DNA from: Fusarium oxysporum f. sp. lycopersici 4287
Taxonomy: Eukaryota; Ascomycota; Sordariomycetes; Hypocreales; Nectriaceae
Direction of reading: 5' to 3'
Assembly (NCBI RefSeq): GCF_000149955.1
Contig: NC_030988.1
Coordinates: 5,464,255 to 5,528,254, forward strand
DNA: 64,000 bases
Shown: positions 11,531-22,639 of the stretch, in pieces
Layout of the letters: each line of letters begins with the position of its first letter
How positions within the stretch are numbered: the stretch's first letter is position 1
Notes under the pieces: generated by a model
What the model was told of the DNA's origin: nothing
Seen by the model: only the letters and a program-made list of their open reading frames with translations
The model's database searches: none
Position numbers and translations under genes: made by a program

Positions 11531-12868
11531 CTATTGCTTTATAGTACTAAACACTTGACCGCCAACATAATTAACAAGCTCTTTGACAGGTGGCAGATAC
11601 TCCAAATCACCCCCAAAGCTCATTCCCTTCTTCAAGAGTTTACGATAATTTTTGCCTGGGCTTACCTTGCCGAGGATATACTCCCTTCTGGTCTCGACGC
11701 GTGAAGGAACAGGGATACTTCGCCCGACTACAGCCTCCATCCCTTGCCAGGCAAATGTGATAGCTTCCTTGGCATCTGACGGGATACCAGCCTCGTCAAG
11801 CATGGTGATTCTCGTGTCAGGGAAGGCGTTCTGCATATACTCTGTAATGTTGGGGTTTCGCGCTCCGCCGCCGCACATGTATATTTCTGCTAGCGGACCG
11901 TACTGGGTTGGCATGTATCGCTTGTAGTGTTGCACAATAGCCTGAGCGGTAATACGCGTGATGGTGGCCACAATATCATTTGGGGACATTCCCTTCTCGA
12001 GGCCACGATCGATTAAGTTGTGTGCAATCGTATCTCTGAAGACTTCCCTACCCGTCGTCTTGGGCGGATCAAGAGCAAAGTAGGGATGAGTTTGCAGGAA
12101 CTCGTCGACCATCTGCTGGTCCACCTCTCCAGCTCGACCCATTTCACCGTCCTTGTCGTACTCTTTCTCGCCATCTGTAAAGAATCGCACCGCCGCATCG
12201 ATAAAAACATTGCCAGGTCCAGTATCAAAGTCAAAGAACTCAGTGTTCAATGCACCATCGACATCAGGCGGGATGAAACAAACATTTGCAATGCCGCCAA
12301 TGTTTTGACAGGCTCGAAACTTGGTGGGGTGGTGAAGAAGCAGAGAGTCGAAGAAGCCGATGAGAGGAGCTCCCTGACGACCAGCGGCCTGATCCGAGAC
12401 ACGGAAATCAGTAACCGTAGTGATTCCAGTTCTAGAAGCAATAAAGCAACCCTCTGCCATGGTCAAGGCAGATTTTGTTTGCCCCTCCTCTGGGATACTG
12501 AGCAACCAGATGGTCTGGCCATGAGAGCCGACGGCATCAATGGATGACAGTGGAATACCATGTTTCTGTGAGAATTGCATAACAGCACCTGAGAATGTCT
12601 CGCCAAGCAGGACATTGACCTCTGATAGTTCCTCGGGTGTGGTATTGTTGTGGAGGATCATGCGCATCACCCTTTTCTTGATGGTCTGTTCAAGAGGGAT
12701 CTCGTCGTACTTCAAGAGCTCGAGATGCATCGGTGCATTTGGTGAGGCTTGTCGAAAGCGACACAAGGCGCAATCAATACCGTCCATGGACGTGCCAGAG
12801 TTTAAGCCCAATACGGTAATGTCCAGAGGCGCGTGAGCGTCTAGGAGAAGACCTTCGGTAGATCCCAT
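11531..12868 (-). CDS. anhydro-sugar kinase 2 (AnmK/levoglucosan kinase family)
   Basis: An intronless gene of 445 residues from the ATG at 12868; an upstream in-frame ATG at 12922 would add 18 residues with no family similarity. It carries the full motif set: [51 protein letters not shown] with the catalytic-type Asp at residue 154, [20 protein letters not shown] and [14 protein letters not shown]. Its length is close to that of the characterised yeast levoglucosan kinase. It is clearly paralogous to the kinase at 3-4.5 kb but has lost, or never gained, both introns and the N-terminal extension. It is divergent from transporter 2. The role is inferred as ATP-dependent cleavage and phosphorylation of a 1,6-anhydro sugar in the cytosol; the two copies may differ in substrate. 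Confidence 0.94.
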   Translation of the reverse strand: MGSTEGLLLDAHAPLDITVLGLNSGTSMDGIDCALCRFRQASPNAPMHLELLKYDEIPLEQTIKKRVMRMILHNNTTPEELSEVNVLLGETFSGAVMQFSQKHGIPLSSIDAVGSHGQTIWLLSIPEEGQTKSALTMAEGCFIASRTGITTVTDFRVSDQAAGRQGAPLIGFFDSLLLHHPTKFRACQNIGGIANVCFIPPDVDGALNTEFFDFDTGPGNVFIDAAVRFFTDGEKEYDKDGEMGRAGEVDQQMVDEFLQTHPYFALDPPKTTGREVFRDTIAHNLIDRGLEKGMSPNDIVATITRITAQAIVQHYKRYMPTQYGPLAEIYMCGGGARNPNITEYMQNAFPDTRITMLDEAGIPSDAKEAITFAWQGMEAVVGRSIPVPSRVETRREYILGKVSPGKNYRKLLKKGMSFGGDLEYLPPVKELVNYVGGQVFSTIKQ

Positions 12869-13383
12869 GGTAAAGATTCTGTAATATGAACGAAATAATT
12901 GTGAGAAACTGCTCGACAGCATATAGTTTGAAAGTAGAAGGCAAGGCTGCTATTTATCCTATCCTTTAATGTCTGAGCCACCTCCAGATTCTGGGGTAGT
13001 TCCGGAAGAGGTGGTTTCGCCTCTCATACCTCGCCTAAGCAGTTAAAAGCTTAAACTGTTAAATGGTTAAGCGGGCCTTTCGCTCCTGTCTTAAGGGCCA
13101 CGAGTTTAAGCGTTTAAGCGTGCCAGACGCCACTCGGTTCTCGCCACTAACAGTCGCCACCCCGCAAAATTTGTGATTCGACCTGGGGAACCACGGGGAA
13201 TTAGCTTCAAGGTTAGTCACTTGAAACGTTTCCTTGGTTCTTAGACAACCCCTTCTTTGATCATGTTGCGAAGGATATAAATCTCGTCGATTCCACTTCA
13301 TGCCTGGGACTCAGGACACTGTTCATCAATCATCCCATCAGTACCGCAAATATACCGACGTCCGAGCTACTGCATTCTACACT
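12869..13383. promoter_or_regulatory. divergent promoter between kinase 2 and transporter 2
   Basis: About 515 bp lie between the starts. A TATA-like GATATAAAT sits near 13272-13280, about 105 bp before the transporter start. The stretch 13040-13120 repeats a TTAAGC or TTTAAGCG motif several times. CCACGGGGAATTAG at 13191-13204 echoes the motif in the other transporter promoter. Confidence 0.55.
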
Positions 13384-15239
13384 ATGATCAACTTTCACGT
13401 CTGGAGGCATGTGCCTGGCAAGGCGTTGTTGTTTCTTATTAACCTTGTCGCTTCAACAGCCTTGATCTTTGAAGGTGAGTTAGCCACAATTATTGTTGAG
13501 ATGAACCAACTGACATAACATAGGGTTTAACCAAGGTGTGCTGGGGACTGTGAGCGAGACCCCTGGCTTCATCGATATGGCTGGCATTGGCTCCAATGGA
13601 GTTGTAACCAACTCAACCAAACAAGGTGGTCTTGCAGCAGCTTACTACTTTGGAGGCATGTGGGGTTGTTTTACAGGTGGTTAGTCAATTAGACATGCCT
13701 TGAAGAAGTCGGGATCATACTAATGACGGTTATAGGATGGGTTGGGGACAAGATTGGCCGCAAACGCGGTGTCTTAGTCGGCACGCTCTGCGGCATTCTC
13801 GGTGCTGCTCTCATGGCGGGCAGTATTAACTCCAACATGTTCCTCTGCGCTCGAATTATCGCTGGTCTAGGGATTGGCTTTCTTAATGCCATCGTACCTC
13901 CTTGGGTTAGCGAACTGTCCGAAGCCCATGATCGTGGCTCTAGCTTCTCTCTGGTGTTTGTTTCCAACTATCTAGGCATCGCCATCGCATACTGGCTCAA
14001 TTTTGGTCTTCGCAACACCAACACGGAGTTCCGTTGGCGCTTTCCGCTCGCCTGGATGGCCATTCCTCTTATAATTGTGGACATTGCTCTCCCATTCCTG
14101 CCCGAGTCTCCTAGGTGTGTTTCTGTCATAACTGAACCTTGAAGAACTTGTATACTGACAAGACTAGATGGCTCATTGCAAACGGGAGAAGAGAAGAGGC
14201 TGTCGATATCCTCTGCAAGCTTCGAGGCGACCTGACTCAAGACACACCCAAAATAGTTACCGAGCTTGCGCAAATCGACTCAATTGTCGAAGCCACCCAT
14301 AACCGTCGCAATGACCTCCTCAACATAGCACTCGGCGGTCGATATTCCGGCAACCTCCATCTTGGAAGGCGAGCAGTCATGGGCTTTGCACTTCAGTGGA
14401 TCCAGCAATGGACCGGCATATTGGCTATTGCTGCTTGGGCCGGCACCCTGTTCAACCTGGCTGGTTTTGATACACACAAATCTATCTGGTTGGCTGGACT
14501 TGCCAACACTTTTGGCATTCCGGGAACTGTAGCAGCATCTTTTGTGATCGATCGAATTGGTCGCATCAGATCCTTGATGGTTTCTTTCGTCACTCAAGGT
14601 ATCGCACTGTTCCTTGTTGCTGCCTTTATTAAGACCTCCCAAGACGTGGCTGCTACAGATTCTGAGAAGTCTCAACAGCTTGGTACTGCCGCGGCATCAT
14701 TTGTCTTCGTCTATATCTGGTAAGGCACATTGCTAAAATTGTAGTTATTTTTGCTAACTTGATTCAGGTTCTTCACCATGTTCAACATCATTCCATGCTG
14801 GATCTATGGAACCGAAATCTGGCCCCAGGAGATTCGCGCCAAAGGTTACAGCTTCACAATCTTCGGTTGGGCATGTGGCTGTGGCATGACTCAATTCGTC
14901 ATTCCCATCATGCTTCAGAGGCTCGGCTGGGCTACCTATATATTTTTCGGGGCCATGAATGTCGTTGCTATGCCTCTTGTCTGGTTCTTCTTCCCCGAAG
15001 TATCTAAAAAGTCCCTCGAGGAGATTAACCTCTTGTTCACGAGCAACAGTCTCCTCGTGTCTAAGAACATGGAGGAATATGAGAGGCGCTTGGCTGAAGC
15101 AGGCGGAGACGTCGCAGTAGCATCGAGACAGTTGCTTGATGAGGTCGATGGATATGTTCAGCAGGTTCATGGCACTGAGAAGGATTTGGAGAACTGCGGA
15201 AATGGTACGATTGAGCAGCAAGATGTTATCGATGGTTAG
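13384..15239 (+). CDS. MFS sugar transporter 2
   Basis: Exons are 13384-13474, 13524-13676, 13736-14114, 14168-14719 and 14768-15239, giving 548 residues. The start at 13384 (MINFHVWRHVPGKALLFL) puts the first helix at the N-terminus; an upstream ATG at 13300 is in frame but lies close behind the TATA-like box. Sugar transporter signatures are WVGDKIGRKRGVLVG, PESPRWLIANGRREEAVDIL (formed across the third intron), DRIGRIRSLMVS, YGTEIWPQEIRAKGYSF and FPEVSKKSLEEINLLF. It differs considerably from transporter 1, so the two are not a recent tandem duplication. It is divergent from kinase 2 and convergent with regulator 2, 55 bp away. The cargo is probably a hexose, anhydro-sugar or small glycoside. 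Confidence 0.93.
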
Positions 15240-15294
15240 CTTGTTGATATGCGAGATTGCACCTCGTAGCTGAAAACTCTTTAACACTAAAATA

Positions 15295-17173
15295 TCAATT
15301 CAAGTTGAAGTTCCACGTCAGGTCTCCAAGATGCTCTCCATTTTCTGGAAACGTCCAGTCCAATGCACCATCTGGGATGATCTCCTGATAGCTTTGGGCT
15401 ACTTGGCTGTCCAGTACCGATTCTTCCATCATGCCTTCAGATGCTGTCAGGACCGCGGCTGATGGGGCAATCTGTCGCTGTCTAGTCATGTACTCATCAA
15501 TTCGAGAAACTTGTGATCGGAGCTTCTCGCTCGCACTGGTGCTGTGGTGGATAACCTCCAGGTTCTCTAACAGCAGCGCCATTGAGAGCATTACTCCCCG
15601 TACACGAGTATAGTCGGCCTCGCTGAGCGGCTCTTCTAACACATTACCTAAAATCGATCCAATACCTCCAAGGTGGTGCAGGAGCGGGGTGCTGATAGAA
15701 AGCAGATAAGCAATCGGTATAGAGACAAATGCTTCGACGACTTCGCTGGCGATCTGGCAACGCTGTTCGATGCTGGTTCCGCTACCGGCGAAGAGGACAA
15801 TACGCAGTAGCTGAAATGTGGCAGTGATATTCGCGGCCTGGAACCCGAAACGATCTTTCTTGACGTTACAGACCATTAGGGGCGTTTCTTTGAAGCAATC
15901 TGGCAAGTTGAGGTACATTCGAAAGACGCTCTCGCGAACTGATGCTTTTGCAGCAGTAAAGTCCTCCTCAAACATCCCTATCAAGAACGAATTTGTGGTT
16001 TGTCGCCTTCGGTAGCCTCGGAGCCGCGTCAAGGCATGTTCGAGGACGCGATACAAGTCTGTGATGAAATTCCACCCTGATAGCCAGCACTCCGCTCGTC
16101 CTGCAAAAGACTGACTGTCGTTTCCAGGTGTTGGATCTTGTGCTGTTATTCCGTTATCGTCGATCATGTCATCGTCAACTTCTGTTGGATAGGCTACGTA
16201 AGATTGGCACTCGCTACATCGAATGATGCCACCCCAAACCACTGCCGTGTAGATGTCGAGTGTATACATAGACCAAAACTAAAAAACATTGTTAGCTTAC
16301 TTGTCGCAGGAACGATGATTTGGCATGTCGGACCAGTCTTCTCCTCTCCTCTCGTTCCACGACGTCAATATTGCGTGGCCAATTGGCCTCATTATGTAAT
16401 CCATCCATCGCCACCAGAGTGTGATACGAGCCAAGATGGTGGTGCATGTCGCGCGTCTTTCCATTTTGAATAGCTGCAATGGCAAGAATTGCATGCGCTC
16501 GAAGGATGTGTATGTTTGACTCTGTCGCGAGCTCCAGGAGCTGTTTCTTGGCCTCATCGTAGAACAATTCTGGTTGTATCTTATATAGTGGCTCGAGGTC
16601 CCATTTGGGGTTTGTTACTGACCCGTCTCGTATGCGACCACTGACCAGGGCACAAAGAGCCATCGTGACAGAAAAGATGGATTTCTCGCTTGTGTACTCG
16701 GCTCGAGAGACTCTTCTAACGAACGTTGGCTGGTGAAAGAACGGGAATATTGGGTAAACAACCTCGAAATAGATCTCAATTAGGTCCATGATGCTGGCTT
16801 GGCTGGCAATATGTGGTGCCTTCCATTGATTGTCGTGAACAGAGACGGCTCGCGGCCTGGGTACGCATCTCACATCATGGGATGGATGGCTACTTTCTTG
16901 GGCCGGTTCAGCATTCGCAGCGTTAAGAGGCGGACGCGCAGCGTCTTCTGAGTAGTTCTTATGGTCTGTTGATTCATCCCGAGGCTTTGTCCCGCGTCGT
17001 CGAGGTGTTCGATGATAGGTGCATTCTTGTGCAAAGTCTTTGCAGTTTTGACATCCCTGGTTGTCGCTTGATGGCCGGCATCTAATGCTGCGTTGATGGC
17101 AGTAGTCGCACGCTTGTGTAATGCGCCTACGCTTAGTATTTGACTTCTTGGGGGCTTTATTGCCATTTGCCAT
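15295..17173 (-). CDS. Zn2Cys6 transcription factor 2
   Basis: Exons are 17173-16334 and 16278-15295, giving 607 residues. The intron of 55 bp uses a weak GTCCGA donor but has a good CTAAC branch site and rebuilds the family sequence REERRRLFWSMYTLDIYTA. The zinc cluster starts near residue 22: CDYCHQRSIRC, eight residues, then CQNCKDFAQEC, preceded by basic residues KRRR. The middle domain (about residues 125-400) contains IYFEVVYPIFPFFHQPTF and the DIYTAVVWGG region of the fungal-specific factor domain. It is nuclear and DNA-binding by family. It closes the sugar-kinase cluster on the right and converges on transporter 2, so it is the likeliest regulator for the kinase 2/transporter 2 pair. 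That assignment is inferred from position only. Confidence 0.9.
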
Positions 17174-17559
17174 GGTGCTCTATCAATTCACATACAGAGG
17201 CAAAATAATCTGTTCTCGGTAGCTAGAACCTTGAGGCAAATTCAGGTTAACTAAAATAATGAGGTCATGTGATAGAAAGTGCTAAGCTTATTTCAGTATC
17301 ACGTATATAATAAGCGAGCGAGACAATATACTATAGCAAACGTGGCTTACCCTATAGCTTTCTTATACTTAAATAAAATAGCTAAAAGTCTTATTAAATA
17401 ATAAAGTAGTTTTTAAAGATTTTTAATTATTATATTTTATAAAGAAAACCTTAAAAGATGGTATAAATTATAATATAAATAGACTTTAAAGCTTCTAGCT
17501 TTTAATGTGTTTAATAAGTAATTGCAAATCGGGTCTACTACACCCGATTTCACCTATTG
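17174..17559. other. AT-rich spacer
   Basis: This very AT-rich stretch (roughly 17340-17510) lies between the regulator 2 start and the hAT element. No gene, repeat unit or RNA structure is recognised. It may include the regulator's promoter on its right-hand side and RIP-altered relic DNA. Confidence 0.5.
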
Positions 17560-17712
17560 CAGGGTTGCAATCCACTCCACTGAATCCACGCGTGGATCCA
17601 CTGAGTGGATCCACGATCCATTCCACGAGGCTGGTCGGCTGGTGGATTATGTAATCCATCCATTCCACTCGAAGCGCTCGTGGAGTGGATGGAGTGGATT
17701 TGAAGTGGAGTG
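17560..17712. repeat. left subterminal GTGGAT/ATCCAC array of hAT element 1
   Basis: About a dozen copies of ATCCA or TGGAT hexamer-like units in both orientations fill this stretch, including a near-palindrome around the CGCGTGGATCC sequence near 17587. The matching right-hand array is at 20918-21049. Confidence 0.8.
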
Positions 17713-18324
17713 AGTTAGGGGCTCCCTGCCAAGTTAGGTGTGAGCGCTTAGCTCTGACTGACAGCTACCCTAGAACAAAAAAACAATGAACTCTCTTGAC
17801 ATCGCAGCTTTTACTGGCATTTAACAAAATCAGTGCCGTTAGAACCGCCGCATTTTTCTCATTGGAGCTATATAAATCACAGTATGCCGGCTAAAGCTTT
17901 GCATGACAAACAACAAAGTGAAGGAAAAAGTAGTCCACCATTCATTCACTTTTCAATGACAGAAGGGGGCTCGGATTGCCCCCGCCACCGACTAATTTAA
18001 TGTAGTCCCAAAGACCCACGAAAGCTTGAGAGCTGCAGGAAGCTCCCTTTATCTCTCCTTTTTCGTCTTTTCCTCACTTTCATCCCTAGCGTCAGGATGC
18101 TTGCGCCCAGTTAGTTGTCAATATACTCCGTTGGGACTGTTACAGTATGCCTGCCTTGCCTCGGCCATGGCATTTATCTTATCATTACCGAAATGGGGAT
18201 TCCATCTGCTCCTGGTCAGGGGTAGCTCTGGCGAGAGCTCAAGGGCCGCGATAGAGACGATCTTCTTCACCTTCTTTAATCGTAACATTTTCTTGTTACG
18301 CTTTGCCCTATTTTCCACGCGATT

Positions 18325-20825
18325 TTGACACGGCCACGAGCTTTCATTCAAGATGGCTTCTTCCGATTCTTGCCTTATTACTCCCATCCAACGCCGTCCC
18401 CGACGCCTTCTCTGTCGCCTTCAACCCCGACGCCCGTGTTGAGACCGACCGAGACCCCTCCGGAAGACGAAGACAATCACGAAGCAACCCTTCGATATCA
18501 CTTCCGTGGCTGGGCACTCTCCGAACGAAGCAGAGAAACTGCTTCTTGGGCCTGGCCTTTTGGATATTACATCCAAAAGGACGAGCAGCGCAGATGGGTC
18601 TGTCGAGCCTGCATTCGCAAGAGGAACCCTTGTCCAGGCAACTTTGACTCCGATGGCATTCAAAACGCGTATAATCACCTATTTTCTGAACATGGAATCC
18701 GCGCTCCGTTTAGCAAGACGAAAGGAACCGCTGAAAAGAAAGCTGATTCTCTAAGTGTTAAGGCGACGGGGCAGAAGTCCATCGTGGAAGCCTTGAAGCT
18801 TGACTTGCACAACCCACGAGAACAAGCAATTGCAAACACTGTTATTAAGCGTTTCGACCGCGATCACTTTCAACGGCTTCTAATGAACTGGATCGTCGCT
18901 AGAAACCATTCTTTTTCCATTGCAGAAGAAAACGAACTGCGAGAAATATTCGACTACTTGAACCCGTCAGTCTCGGTTCGTGACGCCAACCTTACCCACA
19001 CGACGATCAAGGAAAAAGCCACTTCAGCGTTCAAACAACACAAGCAGAAAGTTGTCGAGGTACTCCGCAAGGCGCCTGGCCTTATCCACATCTCATTTGA
19101 CGGCTGGAGGTCTGGAAATCGGCATGCTTTATATGGAGTGTGTTGTTTTTTCAGGGACGAAAACAACAAGCCGTGCAAGGTTACAATAGGGGTCCCCGAG
19201 CTCAGCGTCAGTCACACAGGGACAAATATCGCGGCCGAAATCCTCGACGTTATCGAAGCCTATCAGATTCAAGACAAGATTGGATATTTCACGCTGGATA
19301 ACGCGGAAAACAACGATACTGCTATGGAGATAATTGGTGGAGAGCTGGGCTTCGTTGGCAAGACTAGGCGAGGGCGCTGTTTTGGCCGCACTCTGAACCT
19401 CTCGGCCAAAAGCATACTTTTCGGCCACAAAGCTGACGCGTTCGAACGGCAACTATCTGGGCAGGCGCCTTTATCAGAAGCCGAGCACTTGCTTTGGCAG
19501 AAGAGGGGTCCAGTGGGCAAATTGCACAATGTTGTGGTATTTATCCATAGATCTGACAAGTTGACTGACTTGCTTCGAGAGCTCCAGCGGACCGCCTTCG
19601 ACCAGTCGCCTGACCCTAAAGTCAGGACTAAGAAGCCTTTGGACGTTGTTTTGGATAACGATACTCGATGGCTTCGCAGTTATACATGATCCGACGTGCG
19701 CTTCAGCTGCGTGATCACATTGAACTGCTTATCGCGCGATACCGGGTGGAGTTCGAACAACAGCATAAGACCAAAAGGGGCACCACAAAGAAGTCTGCCA
19801 AACTGCCATATATTTGCGAGCCAGAACACCAGTTATCTGACAAGGACTGGGAGGTTCTCGAAATCTTTTCGCAGCTTCTAGGCTATTATGAGTGCACGAT
19901 TAAGATGCTTGAAGGCGATGGCCAAATCCGCAAGCGGAAGCGTGGATGGATGGGCTCATATGGTAATGTTTGGGATGTTATCCAAGGCTTCGAATTCCTT
20001 CTTGACAAGCTTGAGGACTATAAGGCTATGGCTGAACGCTTTCCTGACGCCGAACACTTCAGGATTAACATCAATTTGGGTTGGCAGAAGCTTGATAAGT
20101 ATTACCAGCTGTTAAGCGAAACGCCTATCTATTATACTGGGCTGGCGCTCCATCCAGCGTACCGCTGGAAATGGTTCGACCGCAAGTGGGCCGGTAACCC
20201 TGAATGGATTCGTCAGGCCAAGCGAATCGTTCACGATGTATGGCACTACGAGTATCGTGAGGCCAGGTTACCTCGAAGGGCTGTGAATGACGAAAAACCA
20301 GCTCTCAAACGGCGGAAGACGTACAGCAATCCGTTCCAAGAATACCTGGAAGAAAACCGCTGCGCAGCATCAGCGACGCAAGGTGACGACAGCCTCGAGC
20401 CGTTTGAAGATGAGTATCAGCACTGGATTTCGAACCATGAGAGTGGTGATGCCCAAGTTCGTGACCCTCTTGCTTATTGGCACGAGAAAAGGTTCAAGTA
20501 TCCACGTCTGTCACGAATGGCCCTTGATTTCCTTACGATCCAGCCGATGTCCGCTGAGTGTGAACGTCTTTTTTCAGCAGCAGGGCGTATGGTAACACCT
20601 CTGCGAAGTCGGCTTGAAGCACAGGTTATTGGGACGTGTCAAGTCTTGCGTTCATGGCTTAGGGCGGGTATTATTCGAGATTTGGACCCTTTCTTTGTCT
20701 CAGTAGCCGAAGAGAAGGACAACCTCAAGATGGCTCACATGACGGACGACGAGCTTCAAGAGTGGGCAACAGCGTGGCTTGAGAATGTGGTGGAGTGCCA
20801 CCAAGAAGAAAGTAGTTGGGAATAG
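18325..20825 (+). pseudogene. hAT transposase, one frameshift
   Basis: The reading frame begins at 18325 and breaks near 19683. There RWLRSYT runs into a stop, while the next frame continues as MIRRALQLRDHIELL; a single missing base explains this. The domains in order are a BED-type zinc finger (WVCRACIRKRNPC with the histidines NHLFSEHG), the RNase H-like core (SFDGWRS, FTLDNAENNDTA, RCFGRTLNLSAK, GPVGKLHNVV) and the hAT dimerisation domain at the C-terminus (LDFLTIQPMSAECERLFS). Apart from the frameshift it is well preserved, so it died recently or could be supplied in trans. Combined length is about 830 residues. Confidence 0.92.
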
Positions 20826-21298
20826 CTTTACTACCACGAACAGCGGTACTTAATCAGGTCAGGGCGGGCGTCGAGAATAACTTCACTCAAACAACTGCTG
20901 ACATAATCGACTCATCCACTAATCCACGACGTCCATTCCACTTCACGATAGCTTCAAATGGATCCACTACACCGACGGGCTCCGTGGATTAAGGTCCATC
21001 CACTCCACTGGCTCCGCCAGTGGATTTAGTGGAGTGGATTGCAACTCTGAAGGGATATATAGGGTTGGAACAGCCCAGCTCTGTGAAAAGATTGCTTGCC
21101 ATGATTTGACCTGTCGGGAGGTTCTGATTCTCGAATACAGTCTGCATAATGTCTTGAAGCACAAAAGGTTGAAGTCTGAGCAGGAGCTTTACGCGGTACG
21201 TTCTGTGTATGGTCAGAATTCGACGTTGTAACCCTGGTCCAATCACAGACCAGAGTCGATCCCCAGCAAAACTCAAGGCTACCCCGCGACTAGTGACT

Positions 21299-22029
21299 TT
21301 AGTAAATTACCTTGATGATATTGGTGTTCCTAGCCCCTCTAATCACTGCTGCGCATCTCCATCTCTCGTCCTTCTTTCTTGTCCTCACAGCGTCTTCGAT
21401 AGCCTGTCGGACCTCTCCGATCTGCGCCTTGTCGCTGTCATCGTCGCCCGCTCCGGAGATATCTATCATGCAGAAAAGGTCCTCTCCACAGGGTAACGAA
21501 AGCGGCGGCGCAGGTGATGACACGGCTCAGGACGTCCAACACCGCCATTCGGCCCCTCCGTTGGTGATATACGAGCTATGTCTGCAAGTGGCTGCCTGGG
21601 GTTCGTCTGGGCGGAGCCGACTACAGCATGCTGCGCCATGATATCTGATTTCTCGTGGATGTGTTTGATCTATTCGGCGGCCTACACTTGCAGGGGCTCG
21701 ATATCGCGTGAGGCGTGCTGCTGCATTCGTTTGAGCTCGTCAACCTGTTCCTGCATCAGCTTTCGTTCCTGTGCGGCTTGCGCCTGAATGCCTTGAATAT
21801 CTTGTTGCAGCTGCCTAATCGCTTTCTCCTGGCCTTCGATCATTTGCTTGAGCACCTGCTGCTCCTTTTCCCAAGCGTTCCACAGAGTCTCGATGGTTCT
21901 CTCGTGAGACGTCGTGATTTCCTTCACGGTTTCTTGCTGTGCCTTCGCCATCTGTTTCATTGTTTCGTCGCGGATTTCGCGGACCAGGGCTTGCATCACT
22001 ATCCCAACATTACCGGACAAGTTCTCCAT
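21299..22029 (-). pseudogene. Tad-like LINE ORF1 fragment (coiled coil)
   Basis: A minus-strand stretch begins at 22029 with MENLSGNVGIVMQALVRE and forms a long Gln/Glu/Lys-rich coiled coil to 21682. It then reappears in another frame as a segment reading RTRKKDERWRCAAVIRGARN near 21440-21310. That second segment resembles ORF1 proteins of fungal Tad-type LINEs. The frame changes and the sequence ends abruptly near 21300, so it is a truncated relic. The zinc-knuckle half of such a protein is seen elsewhere in the window at 63.3-63.6 kb. The LINE assignment is by resemblance and moderately sure. Confidence 0.6.
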
Positions 22030-22600
22030 CCCTTTCGCTGTTAGCTTTCGCAGCCGGTCTGATTCGCGACGATGCTGTCCGCAACCGCGTCCATCGCGCC
22101 GTTTCGCGTCACGTCGCGCCCCGCTTGACTTTCCAAACGCTGCCTCCCCAATGTTAACAAAGATTATAAAGATTGTAAAGATTGTATGGTGTTTTTCCTG
22201 GCTGAGATGAACATAAACACGGATTCTGACTGGGTCAGGGGTGCGGTGAAGCTGGGCCTAATAGTGGCGAGGAGAGATGAGCTAAGAGCTCAAATGGTGA
22301 GATTTAAAATATTTGAAATATTTGCATAAATATTTCAAACAACAAATCCAGCGTCGCGGGCTATCAAATATCTCAATTATGACCACGAATTTGATTTGTT
22401 TGATTTAAGGGCAGCGCTGGCTGTGCATACTCGCTGTGAAAATATATATAGAAGAGTAGTACTTATATCGTCTACAGTTTGTTTGAAATCAAACCCTGGG
22501 CCCCCAATGAGACAGCCTATACAGCAGCGATTATCCCCATTTACTATCAACTCAAACAGCGGCCAATGTTTTTCTTTCATCAAAGAGTGACTCGAAAATT
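22030..22600. other. spacer with hAT-terminus-like AT-rich motifs
   Basis: Around 22300-22420 the sequence carries repeated AAATATTTGAAAT and TTTGATTTGTTTGATTTAAG motifs followed by GGGCAGCGCTGG. These resemble the terminal and subterminal motifs of hAT element 2 at 30.2-33.4 kb. No complete element is seen. Confidence 0.4.
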
Positions 22601-22639
22601 GCCGTACACGTCATCGCAGTTGCATCCAACAAAATGCTC

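Larger units (their letters stand above)
17560..21049 (+). mobile_element. hAT element 1 (inactive)
   Basis: The 3,490-bp element is bounded by imperfect inverted repeats that begin CAGGGTTGCAATCCACTCC on the left and, read inward, CAGAGTTGCAATCCACTCC on the right. The CAG(A/G)G start is usual for hAT. The flanks ACCTATTG and AAGGGATA do not match, so no 8-bp target duplication survives. Long subterminal stretches (17560-17712 and 20918-21049) are packed with GTGGAT/ATCCAC repeats, which in hAT elements bind transposase. It encodes a frameshifted transposase. Confidence 0.85.

Noticed and set aside
17560..21049. CRISPR-like array of GTGGAT repeats
   Set aside because: Units are short, in both orientations and without regular spacers; they are subterminal repeats of a hAT element in a eukaryotic genome.
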